This document shows, in pieces, positions 1-8,000 of a DNA stretch of 21,399 nucleotides. The position numbers and the translations under genes were made by a program. The stretch is from contig DBTQ01000021.1 of NCBI GenBank assembly GCA_002307135.1, positions 1 through 21,399 of the forward strand. The letters run 5' to 3'. The notes below the pieces were generated by a model. It saw only the letters and a program-made list of their open reading frames with translations, made no database searches and was not told the origin of the DNA. The stretch's first letter is position 1. Every line of letters starts with the position of its first letter. The stretch comes from Bacteroidetes bacterium UBA1312 (GTDB taxonomy: Bacteria > Bacteroidota > Bacteroidia > Chitinophagales > Chitinophagaceae).

Positions 1-25
1 TGTCAAGTTTTTTTAGGAGGGGACA
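1..25. mobile_element. Probable terminal end of an insertion sequence (rest lies left of the window)
   Basis: Bases from 26 onward match the intact paralogue (offset 3,229) almost perfectly, but bases 1-25 have no counterpart there. Read on the minus strand from base 25, the unmatched segment begins TGTCCCCTCC and contains an A-rich run followed by CTTGACA; TGT...ACA-type ends are common in several insertion-sequence families. The simplest reading is that an element inserted into the small T9SS gene and only its outermost 25 bases are inside the window. Neither the family nor a target duplication can be determined from this fragment. A deletion joint or contig-end artefact is also possible. 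Confidence 0.4.
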
Positions 26-243
26 ACACCTGTAGTTGGGTTAGGGTATATCCTCCTGATGGTGGTGCTGGTTAATGGTTGATCCCAAGGGTTAGTTTGT
101 GGTGGGCAGTCATAAAACCTTTTGGTACGATTACCTGCTAAATCGTAGTTATAAAAGATTTTGCAGCTTTGTGCTTTTGCAGAAAAGTTTGTACCACATA
201 ATGCGACGATGATTGCTGCTAATAGGTATAATTTTGATTTCAT
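13..243 (-). pseudogene. 3'-truncated small T9SS type A sorting-domain protein
   Basis: This is a broken copy of the 139-residue gene at 3053-3472. The signal peptide, the YDLAGNRTKR motif and the first part of the sorting domain (IRRIYPNPTTGV) are present. The frame then leaves the homologous sequence near base 26 and stops a few codons later at 13-15. The C-terminal strands and the final basic Lys-Leu end of the sorting domain are missing, so the product should not be recognised by the T9SS. Within the shared 218 bases only a handful differ from the intact copy (AKAQ versus AAAQ around the signal cleavage site). It starts 4 bases after the stop of the upstream barrel gene, exactly as in the intact copy. 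Confidence 0.75.
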
Positions 244-325
244 GTTCTTAATGTTTGTTTTTATGTTTTAGAAAGTATGCTACGCTAAGGCTGGCATAAG
301 CCTGATTTTTGATTTGTGTAAATAA
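26..325. repeat. Left copy of duplicated barrel/T9SS segment
   Basis: The segment matches 3255-3555. It covers the 5' part of the small T9SS gene, the 4-base intergenic gap and the 3' end of the barrel gene. Identity is highest in the small gene and fades inside the barrel gene. The left edge is abrupt (probable insertion junction); the right edge is gradual. Confidence 0.75.
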
Positions 326-931
326 GTACCCTCCGGGATTAACCGCCATATCATTAAATTGATGCTGTATTATTAAACGACATATCAATCCACTTTTCAT
401 TACTAACCCAGCTTGCAAAACACCACCCCATTCAAAATGTTTAATATCATCGGTAAAAGGATCTTTTCCCCATGATGCATCTCGTTTTTTATAGATTCCA
501 AGTGTATTGTCATAATATCTAACGCTACCCAATAAACCATAACCAAAATATACCCCTACTCCTATAAAAAACGTATTTCTATGTAATTTCTTTTTTACAT
601 AATTAAAGCATAATGGCAGCTCTAAGGTAGAGTATGCGATTCGTTCTGTAGAGTATTGGACTGGAGGGTATTTATCAATTCCTTTCATTGTCCAATAGAT
701 ACCTGAATTTATCTCAAATTGCTCACTGAGTACACAAGCTATCGGTAATCCGAATCTGCCTCCATATCTCAATTGATTACTAATATTTTTAGAACCTGTA
801 TAAGGATTTTCAAATTTTTCTAATGTTACAGATCCACTTAGTCCTGCTTCTGCCCCAATTTTTAGCGATTGCGCATGTAGCTGCAATGCTACTAATAAAG
901 TTATTATAAATGCTATGCCTTTTTTATTCAT
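248..931 (-). CDS. Outer-membrane beta-barrel protein, PorT-like (copy 1)
   Basis: This 227-residue protein has an N-terminal signal peptide ending at LHAQ (about residues 1-21). It then shows alternating aromatic/polar strands typical of the Bacteroidota 'outer membrane protein beta-barrel' family, including the signature run NSGIYWTMKG and, further on, YSTLELPLCFNY. It is a paralogue of the 244-residue protein at 3477-4211. The two share the C-terminal strand FTQIKNQ.YASLSVAYFLKH almost exactly but differ strongly in the middle, where surface loops would lie. It follows a lipoprotein gene and precedes a small T9SS gene by 4 bases, so co-transcription is likely. Its role is unknown. Anchoring or export of the neighbouring RHS tip is a guess from repeated co-location. 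Confidence 0.7.
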   Translation of the reverse strand: MNKKGIAFIITLLVALQLHAQSLKIGAEAGLSGSVTLEKFENPYTGSKNISNQLRYGGRFGLPIACVLSEQFEINSGIYWTMKGIDKYPPVQYSTERIAYSTLELPLCFNYVKKKLHRNTFFIGVGVYFGYGLLGSVRYYDNTLGIYKKRDASWGKDPFTDDIKHFEWGGVLQAGLVMKSGLICRLIIQHQFNDMAVNPGGYLFTQIKNQAYASLSVAYFLKHKNKH

Positions 932-1017
932 TTTGTATTTTTACTTATAGCTAATATATTTTACTTATGCTCACAACATTATATAGTCATTCGTGATTTT
1001 TACAAAGCAAAATATTT

Positions 1018-1635
1018 TTATTTCCATTTATCGTCATCACACTTTAAACCATTAGAGACTTTTAATTCGATTCTCTTCTGTAAATACTCACTTTCGGTTA
1101 ATGGATCATACATTAAATCACTACTATTGACAATAATCCAAAAATTATATTTATGTGCAAATAGGCGCTTATACTTACCTTGAGTAAAAACAAAAGAATC
1201 TATCAATTTTTGTATTTGAATCCCATCTGCTTCATGCCCCTGCGTACTTACATGTTGTGATCTCAATTTTTGATACAAAAAATGATCATCAGGTGTATCT
1301 ATAAAATAATGATTACCTCGATATATGCTTGTATCTACTGGTCTAGTTTTGCTTACACTATCATTATAATAATGTGTAATAATATCGTTCTCTAAATAAA
1401 TTTTAATTGTTTCTACATTTGGTTTCTGCTTAATAACTAAAAACGAATCATCATATTCAAAATCCACAATGTTCGCACTAATCTCATTTTTACCCAACAA
1501 CGAATTATTACCGCCTCCCATGTGCCTTATCTGATACCTTCCCCATACCTCATCCGTAGTGTCAATGGGAGGAATGTCGCAAGAGTACTGAACAATTAGA
1601 ATAATCACAGCGAATAATATTGATGATTTTTTCAT
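1018..1635 (-). CDS. Predicted lipoprotein, candidate immunity protein for the orphan RHS tip
   Basis: I do not recognise a family for this 205-residue protein. It begins with a short basic segment and hydrophobic stretch ending at a possible lipobox (VQYSC, Cys19), followed by an acidic linker (DIPPIDTTDE), so it is probably a membrane-anchored periplasmic lipoprotein. The rest is soluble, rich in aromatic and charged residues, and ends CDDDKWK. It begins 17 bases after the stop of the orphan RHS tip on the same strand. Genes in this position next to RHS C-terminal tips usually encode the cognate immunity protein; that role is inferred from position only. The periplasmic anchor would fit a toxin acting in, or passing through, the periplasm. 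The equivalent position after the full-length RHS gene holds an unrelated membrane protein (4374-4925). Confidence 0.5.
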   Translation of the reverse strand: MKKSSILFAVIILIVQYSCDIPPIDTTDEVWGRYQIRHMGGGNNSLLGKNEISANIVDFEYDDSFLVIKQKPNVETIKIYLENDIITHYYNDSVSKTRPVDTSIYRGNHYFIDTPDDHFLYQKLRSQHVSTQGHEADGIQIQKLIDSFVFTQGKYKRLFAHKYNFWIIVNSSDLMYDPLTESEYLQKRIELKVSNGLKCDDDKWK

Positions 1636-1652
1636 AACGAACTTATTATTAT

Positions 1653-2936
1653 TTATTTTATATTGGCATTACCTTCAAATTTTATCAAAAATGATTTACC
1701 TGACCAAGGCTCTCCTAAAAAGGTAGCTACATTTCTGACTACTTCTCTAACAGAAGTCCACGTATGCATTTCATAATCTTGTTTATCGGGTGCAATGCCA
1801 TAAGTACCATCTGTATGTTGAATTATAGTAATAGATCCATAAACTTTTCCCGTTTCACACATGTTGCAGGCAAAAAACATATTTATACCAGCTGCTCCAT
1901 TGACAAATTTTAAATCAGACAAAGATATACTGGAAAAATCAAGCCCAGAAGCAGGAACTGTTAGCGCCCCCCCATCCCCATGCATATACCATTCAATTAC
2001 TTCATCACGGGTTAGCACTCCATCACTTAATATCTTATCTTTTAAAAGTTCTCTTTGATTCCTTGAATCAAGCATATGCATATTTTGATTCACTAAATGC
2101 ACTGTAGCTCCGATAGCTGCACCTTCCCAAAAATCACCACCGCCAATAGAAGAGGCAGCACCACCTGTTACAGCAGCAAAGGCTGTGCCACCAACAGTAG
2201 TATTAAGCCCTAAGTCTTCCCCAAGCTCACTTCCACCAAAAGACCCTGCCGCTGATCCAAAAAATCCAGCTAAAAATGCACTATTACTTCCTTGAGATAA
2301 AACATAGCTCAGCGTACCATGTGCAGCTGCTCTTGCTACTTCATTCAATACAATACTTCCACCCAATTGAGTCCCAACTGCCCCAAATGCAGAACCTACA
2401 CCATAACCCATGCCTCCATATACACCTCCTTGAATACCGTAATATGTAGCGGCCATCCAGTTCCAGTTCTTTAAATTACCGTCATTTTGGTACACACGAT
2501 AGGTATATGTTGCAATAGAAATAGCTGCTGCGATTGCCACCGCAATTATCGCTTCAGCCTCATTACCACTTGGATCCACATATTTCATCGGATTGTTCAG
2601 GCAATACGAATACCGGTTATAGCTCTGTGTATTATCAGCTGCCTGTACATAATTATCCGGTCGCATCATACGCCCGTTGATGGGGTCATACATACGCCCA
2701 TTCATGTTGATGAGGTCAAACTCCGGTAGCATTTCATGGCCAGTATAGCCTCTGTAGAGCCAGTCAGGTTTGGTCAAACCAGCAGTGGTATAATCCCAGG
2801 TATCGGGATTACGTTCCCTGCCCCAAGCATCATAGCTTTGGCGGGCTACTATGGTGGTTGCCGATTCATTGGTAACGGCTACGATAGAACCTAAATGGTC
2901 GGTATAGAACGTGCAGCGCCTTGTGCGTGGCGTATA
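1653..2936 (-). CDS. Orphan RHS core and C-terminal tip, 5'-truncated (displaced toxin cassette)
   Basis: The frame is open from the codon after a TGA at 2937-2939 to 1653 but contains no ATG or GTG upstream of the core; the first usable codon is TTG at 2775-2777. The segment at 2566-2907 encodes the RHS core (TDHLGSI, YDAWGRERNPDTW, YRGYTGHEM, INMNGRMYDPINGRMMRPD, ending NPMKYVDPSG) and matches 6018-6356 of the large RHS gene. After DPSG the sequence is unrelated: a hydrophobic Ala/Gly-rich linker of about 170 residues, then a compact domain of about 140 residues from DSRNQRELL to the end, containing WYMHGDGG, an ACNMC pair and YEMHTW. I do not recognise the domain; by position it is a candidate toxin. 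Without its own start it is probably a silent cassette that would be expressed only after recombination with the full-length gene. Confidence 0.7.
   Translation of the reverse strand, partial: YTPRTRRCTFYTDHLGSIVAVTNESATTIVARQSYDAWGRERNPDTWDYTTAGLTKPDWLYRGYTGHEMLPEFDLINMNGRMYDPINGRMMRPDNYVQAADNTQSYNRYSYCLNNPMKYVDPSGNEAEAIIAVAIAAAISIATYTYRVYQNDGNLKNWNWMAATYYGIQGGVYGGMGYGVGSAFGAVGTQLGGSIVLNEVARAAAHGTLSYVLSQGSNSAFLAGFFGSAAGSFGGSELGEDLGLNTTVGGTAFAAVTGGAASSIGGGDFWEGAAIGATVHLVNQNMHMLDSRNQRELLKDKILSDGVLTRDEVIEWYMHGDGGALTVPASGLDFSSISLSDLKFVNGAAGINMFFACNMCETGKVYGSITIIQHTDGTYGIAPDKQDYEMHTWTSVREVVRNVATFLGEPWSGKSFLIKFEGNANIK
2566..2907. repeat. Second copy of the RHS core DNA
   Basis: This stretch aligns with 6018-6356 by eye at roughly 80-85% identity with one 3-base length difference. 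It ends abruptly at the codons for YTDHLGS on the upstream side and at DPSG on the tip side. Such a shared core is the substrate on which RHS tips are exchanged by homologous recombination in other bacteria. The divergence shows that the duplication is not recent. Confidence 0.75.
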
Positions 2937-2981
2937 TCAGGTGTCTCTTTTTTTATTTTTGGTTTTGAAGGTGAGCAAATA

Positions 2982-3013
2982 CAAAAAAGGACACGTGATG
3001 CCCTTTCCTGTCC
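2982..3013 (-). terminator. Possible weak intrinsic terminator after the small T9SS gene
   Basis: On the minus strand GGACA (3009-3013) can pair with TGTCC (2989-2993) across a 15-base loop, followed directly by a run of six T. It lies about 40 bases past the stop of the small T9SS gene and just before the orphan RHS fragment. The 5-bp stem is short, so confidence is low. If it is active, it would also isolate the orphan tip from upstream transcription. Confidence 0.3.
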
Positions 3014-3052
3014 ATTTTTATTTAGCAACCACCAATCGAATTAGCTACTGAA

Positions 3053-3472
3053 CTATAGTTTCGTTATCGGATAGCTTTCCACATTATCAGGGGTCATTAC
3101 AGTGAGTAAATAAGTACCCGGCATTTGTGCAGAGATATCGAATGTAACAATAGTGCTTAGTTGGGTCAGGTTGTATTGCAATACCAGTCCTCCATTCATT
3201 GCACTGATTGTAAATGATGCAGTGGCCGTTGGGTTATAAAACTCTACATTGATGACACCTGTAGTTGGGTTAGGGTATATCCTCCTGATGGTGGTGCTGG
3301 TTAATGGTTGATCCCAAGGGTTAGTTTGTGGTGGGCAGTCATAAAACCTTTTGGTACGATTACCTGCTAAATCGTAGTTATAAAAGATTTTGCAGCTTTG
3401 TGCAGCAGCAGAAAAATTTGTACCACATAACGCGACGATGATGGCTGCTAATAAGTATAATTTCGATTTCAT
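3053..3472 (-). CDS. Small secreted protein with T9SS type A sorting domain and one YD-like motif
   Basis: This 139-residue protein has three parts: a signal peptide (about residues 1-24, ending AAAQ), a short Cys-containing segment with YNYDLAGNRTKRFYDC, and a full C-terminal T9SS type A sorting domain. That domain starts IRRIYPNPTTGVINVEF, contains GTYLLTV, and ends in the expected basic pattern ITKL. It is therefore predicted to be exported by Sec and carried through the type IX system to the surface or medium. There is almost nothing between signal and sorting domain except the YD-like motif, which resembles one strand of an RHS/YD repeat. It starts 4 bases after the stop of the barrel gene and is the last gene of the RHS-associated cluster. 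A broken near-identical copy sits at 13-243. Its role is unknown; a carrier or anchor for RHS proteins is speculation. Confidence 0.75.
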   Translation of the reverse strand: MKSKLYLLAAIIVALCGTNFSAAAQSCKIFYNYDLAGNRTKRFYDCPPQTNPWDQPLTSTTIRRIYPNPTTGVINVEFYNPTATASFTISAMNGGLVLQYNLTQLSTIVTFDISAQMPGTYLLTVMTPDNVESYPITKL

Positions 3473-3555
3473 GTTCTTAATGTTTGCTTTTATGTTTTAG
3501 AAAGTATGCTACGCTGAGGCTTGCGTAAACCTGGTTTTTGATTTGTGTAAAATAA
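3255..3555. repeat. Right copy of duplicated barrel/T9SS segment
   Basis: This is the partner of 26-325. It carries the intact small T9SS gene 5' part, the same 4-base gap, and the last strands of the barrel gene. The rest of the intact T9SS gene (3053-3254) has no counterpart in the window because the left copy is interrupted. Confidence 0.75.
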
Positions 3556-4211
3556 CTCCCAGGTATATTATTGATATGAGCAAGGTATTCATTAGTACTG
3601 GTAGACATATCATTAAAACTTCTTTGAAGCACAAGTTTACAAAGAAGACCATTTTTCAATACCAATCCTGTTTGTATTTGGAAACCCAAATCTAAATGTC
3701 TGAATAAATCTTTAGCGTCTGTATTACCCCAGAAAAAATTTCTCGTTTCCTTATGTCCATTTTCATTGTAGTACCTCAGTTTACCATATAGAACATTCCC
3801 AATGTATGGACCAGCTCCAATAAAAAACGTATTTTTTTGAGGGATTGGCTTTGTATAATATGTAATACAAAGAGGTATTTCTAATGTTGAATATGCGATG
3901 GATATATATTGATATGCATATTCTGAACGATTTATTGGATATTGTGTAGTCCCTTTCATAGTATAAAAAAGTCCTGAGTTTAATTTGAATTGATTGCTTA
4001 CCTGATATGTTATAGGCAAACCTAAACGTGCTCCAATTCTAGTTTTGTCATCTTTAATTTTTCCGCCTACTGATACTACATAGGAATTTTCTTTAGTCAA
4101 TGCTGCACTGACTCCTGCCTCTACTCCTATTTGTAGCTTTTGCCCGTAAGTTTGATTGATCAGTAGTAAGGCTGTAAAAAATAGTATACAATACTTCATC
4201 TTTGATTTCAT
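3477..4211 (-). CDS. Outer-membrane beta-barrel protein, PorT-like (copy 2)
   Basis: This 244-residue paralogue of the protein at 248-931 has a signal peptide ending near QTYGQ; an in-frame ATG at residue 5 is an equally good start. The mature part has the same landmarks in the same order: KLQIGVEAGVS, LGLPITYQVS, NSGLFYTMKG, YSTLEIPLC, FFIGAGPY, and the closing strand FTQIKNQVYASLSVAYFLKH. It has extra loop sequence near the C terminus (STNEYLAHINNIPG) compared with copy 1. The upstream gene (4374-4925) is a candidate immunity gene and the downstream gene is the small T9SS protein, 4 bases away. Strong conservation of the last strands against variable loops fits a surface-exposed barrel adapting to a partner; the partner is not known. 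Confidence 0.7.
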   Translation of the reverse strand: MKSKMKYCILFFTALLLINQTYGQKLQIGVEAGVSAALTKENSYVVSVGGKIKDDKTRIGARLGLPITYQVSNQFKLNSGLFYTMKGTTQYPINRSEYAYQYISIAYSTLEIPLCITYYTKPIPQKNTFFIGAGPYIGNVLYGKLRYYNENGHKETRNFFWGNTDAKDLFRHLDLGFQIQTGLVLKNGLLCKLVLQRSFNDMSTSTNEYLAHINNIPGSYFTQIKNQVYASLSVAYFLKHKSKH

Positions 4212-4373
4212 GCTTTATATTTTTAGTTAATCATCTCGTGTGCTAATTGTTTCATTATCTCCTGACTTAGAAACAAATACTTAATTGAGTATTATGTGTA
4301 TCACATACAACTATCCGAATATCTCACAACTTCTCTCCGCTACCTTTGCGTGCTGAATAATTATATCATCTAG

Positions 4374-4925
4374 CTACTCATTTAAATAGTTATCAAACGC
4401 GTTTGTAATTATTTTACCAAGCTCATGATCTTGGGTAAGCTCATACCTATTATCATAAAGCCAATATTCATTTTTAATATTTGAATCACGTTTAAGGGTT
4501 ATGATTATAGAATCATTAAGATTTACAATTTTTACATCAAAACGTTGCATAGGACTTGAATGATGATAATTGTTATTATCAATATTTCTGAATGCATCCA
4601 ATTTATTTAAAGGGTCATTTACGAGCTCATTATTCACATATATTCTACTCTTATCCATCTTAAAGGAATGAATTGACGCTAGAATTTCTTGCTTTATAGT
4701 ATAAATAAAAAACATTTTTCCACCTACTCCAATAATTAAGAGAAGTATTGATGCCAAAGTATTAACGACGAGTAACCTAGCTATCTTACTATAAAGTCGA
4801 AATGAAACGTTCCCAATTTCATTTGTTCTGGTAGAACGGTAAATATAGAGTAGCACTATATTTATAAGCATAGATACTCCAAAAATCGGAAATATCCTGA
4901 CGATTATATAGCTAATTATATGCAT
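4374..4925 (-). CDS. Two-helix membrane protein, candidate immunity protein for the full-length RHS tip
   Basis: I do not recognise this 183-residue protein. It has two clear membrane segments, roughly residues 10-30 (IFPIFGVSMLINIVLLYIY) and 51-77 (LLVVNTLASILLLIIGVGG and beyond), then a polar domain of about 100 residues with many Asn and Asp. The positive residues between the helices (RSTRTNE...RLYSKIAR) suggest a cytoplasmic connecting loop, with both termini outside the cytoplasm. It is the first gene downstream of the large RHS gene, about 120 bases from its stop, on the same strand. That is the usual place for an immunity gene, and inner-membrane immunity proteins are common partners of RHS tips. 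The local composition is markedly AT-rich. The role is inferred from position alone. It ends in TAG. Confidence 0.5.
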   Translation of the reverse strand: MHIISYIIVRIFPIFGVSMLINIVLLYIYRSTRTNEIGNVSFRLYSKIARLLVVNTLASILLLIIGVGGKMFFIYTIKQEILASIHSFKMDKSRIYVNNELVNDPLNKLDAFRNIDNNNYHHSSPMQRFDVKIVNLNDSIIITLKRDSNIKNEYWLYDNRYELTQDHELGKIITNAFDNYLNE

Positions 4926-5044
4926 GCTTTAAATATTGTTTTTAATAAATCAAGGTAATTAGAAAGTGTTTTAAATCCTATTTATAATATCTTAATGAAA
5001 TTACGTTAAACGACAATACAATGCTGATTTAATTGTTATGGATT

Positions 5045-8000
5045 TTACCAAAGCGGTATGCTGTATGTCTTAGAATAATTTGCCGAGTTTCCTGGTAGCA
5101 TATTATTAGTACTTAAAGTGCGATTTATTTGATATGTCCGCCACATTAGATTACCATTATCATCCAATGATTGAGAATAATTAAATGAGCCTATTGTGGG
5201 AATAGGAATACTCACATTATCACTCCATCCCATATAGCTTTCGAAAGTCGGTTTTTCACTACCTAGATAATACCCAGCAAACAGACCTAAGCCTATACTT
5301 GCTTCAGGAGTACCAACACTATAACCTGGAGTAAACCATCCATGAAATTGATTGTTTACTATACCTACATTAAAGCTGAAAGTAAAACCAGTTATTCCAT
5401 TTACTACAACTGGAATCGACAATCCATAAGCCGCTGGAATATGATAATATGCTTCCGGTATATATGGAACATATGGTGCATAATTACCTGCATCTACGCC
5501 ATATTGCCATCGATGCAATACAATCTCGGCATTATCCAAAATCCAACCTTCTTGGGGATCAAAATAAGGCGGTTTGCTACCATTACTAGCCACTAATGGT
5601 CCTCCATTAAGTCTAACTGTGCTATATGCAACCGCATAACTATAACTAAAACTACCATCAACGGATACTTCGCCATTCTCATTAACTACCATACCTAGGG
5701 CATAGGTATAAGCGCCTCCATTTTGAGTCCAGCCTACACCAGCACCAGTTATATTTGAATTAATACCAGACCCATCAAAACCTAAACCCACTCCTACGTT
5801 TGCAGTATAACCAGTTTGAGTACCCCATCCTACTGTAGCGGTTACCCCGCTCGCCGTTCCTCCAACTCCAACATAGGTATTGCCAGAACCAAAATCGTGC
5901 CCTACGGTTACTTGCGCACTCAGTATACCAGGCAGACCTACACCACCTGTTGCACTAACATTTACCCCTCCTCTTGAATCCCCTCCAATTGAAAAGGTCG
6001 CCCAAAGAAGAATATCTCCACTCGGATCCGTATATTTCATCGGGTTATTCCAGCAATAGGAATATCGATTATAACTTTGAGCATTCAATGGTGCTTGGAC
6101 ATAGTTATCCGGTCTCATCATACGCCCATTGATGGGATCATACATACGTCCATTCATGTTAATCAGGTCAAACTCCGGTAGCATTTCGTGCCCAGTATAA
6201 CCTCTGTATAACCAGTCAGGTTTGGTGGTTAGGGGCATTGCATAATCCCAAGTATCGGGGTTGCGTTCGCGTCCCCATGCATCATAGCTTTGGCGAGCCA
6301 CTATGGTTGCCGATTGATTGGTAACGGCTACGATAGAGCCTAAATGGTCGGTATAGGTCGCATAATAGCTAAAGCCTGTGCCTGCATTGCCCACCACGAT
6401 ACCACAGAGCCCGGCAGGACCGGAGATGTAATGCACGTCTTTCATTCCTGAAGTTGCATTATAGGCACGCTCGTAGTCACCCATATACCAGCGTTTAATG
6501 GCTGTTGTTCCTCCCTGTATTTGTTGGCTATAGGCACGGTCTTCGTTGGCGTCATACACAAAGGTTTGGGTGTATGGTGTAGCCGGCGACCCAACATTTT
6601 CTGTGATGCTATTCGCTTTATGGAAAGCGGTATAGGTAATGTTTTGATCTGCATGACTAATGAGTGTCATTGGATCTGTCACGGATAGTACGGCATTGCG
6701 TGCTACCGGTGTGGTCATTCCACCATAGTTGTAGGTTCCTGCATCTGTTTTTGCTAATATCCTGCCCAAACTACCCCAAAAGTTATTGTCGTAAGTGATA
6801 TTGATGGGGATATAAGTTGCCGTTGGGGATGTGTATTTCTGAGGGGCAGATTGGGTGAGCCGGTCAATGGCATCGTAGGTAAAGGTTTCATTGGTACCTG
6901 CAATATGGTCATTGCGTTCCATTATATTACCATTGGTATAGTCATAGGTTATGGTCAGGTCTTGAATACCCGGGGTATGGTAGCCGGTAACAATGCCATT
7001 GTAATAGTCGGTCGTTGCTGGTTGACCATCTACACGGGTATAGGCGGTTGTTTGCCCGTTGCCGTTCATGGATGTGGCCTGGTAGAGTGTTTTGGGTGTA
7101 CCGGATGCATTGCTGCTTATTGTTTGCAGGTAACTATTAGCATCATAAGTATGGAGTGTCGAAAAATTCGATGGCCAATAGGTGGTGGTGGTTAAGTTGT
7201 TGTAGGTATCATAAGCAAAGTGCTTCGCCATTACTGCACCATTGATGGTTTTGGTTGCGTCTTTTAATGTACCACCTATATTATAGTCATAAGCATCTGT
7301 TACGGTTCCCTCGGGTCCTGTCACTTGGGTTTGTTGGATTTGATAGCCTTTGGTGGCTCCATAGTAGGTGTAATTGGTAGTATAACCATCGAGTGTTTTT
7401 TGGATAGCTCTACCCATTACATCACGGGTCACAAAGGTAAATTTACCTTTAGGGTCTGTCTGGCCTTTGAGTTGCCCAAAGGCATCGTAAGCATAAGTTG
7501 TTGTGCCCGCATCCGGGTCTTTCATGCTGGTCAGTCTGCCCCAGTCGTCATATTGTTTAGTAATCAGTGATTGGATGGGACCGGATGTAGTGCCTATTGC
7601 GGTACTGGTTTCGTTGCCTCTGCTGTCGTAAGTAAAGTGAACGGTACCTGCTATACCATTACTGCTTTTGAGCACTTTACCCAATGCGTCTGTTGTTGTA
7701 ATTTTAATTTTACCATCCGGTTCTGTAACAGTAGTGGTAGCCATTCCACTTCCCAAACTGTAGGCATAGCTGGTAGTACCGAATACATTGGTACTGCTGC
7801 TGATGCGGTTGAGGGCATCGTAGCTGTTGGTCGTTGTTACAGGTGTTTCTGTGGCTAAATAGTTATTGGTGCTTGTAGCTACATTGCCTTTTGCATCGTA
7901 GGTGGTGACTGCGGTGGTCCATGCTGAACCAAAGGTTTCTTTCTGGATTTTTATACCCCTACCCAATTGGTCATACCAGGTTTTGATATCGGGTGCTCCG

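Noticed and set aside
4341..4348. TACCTTTG on the plus strand, as a promoter for antisense RNA to the gene at 4374-4925
   Set aside because: No TTG or TTTG is found at the required distance upstream, and an 8-base match alone occurs by chance.
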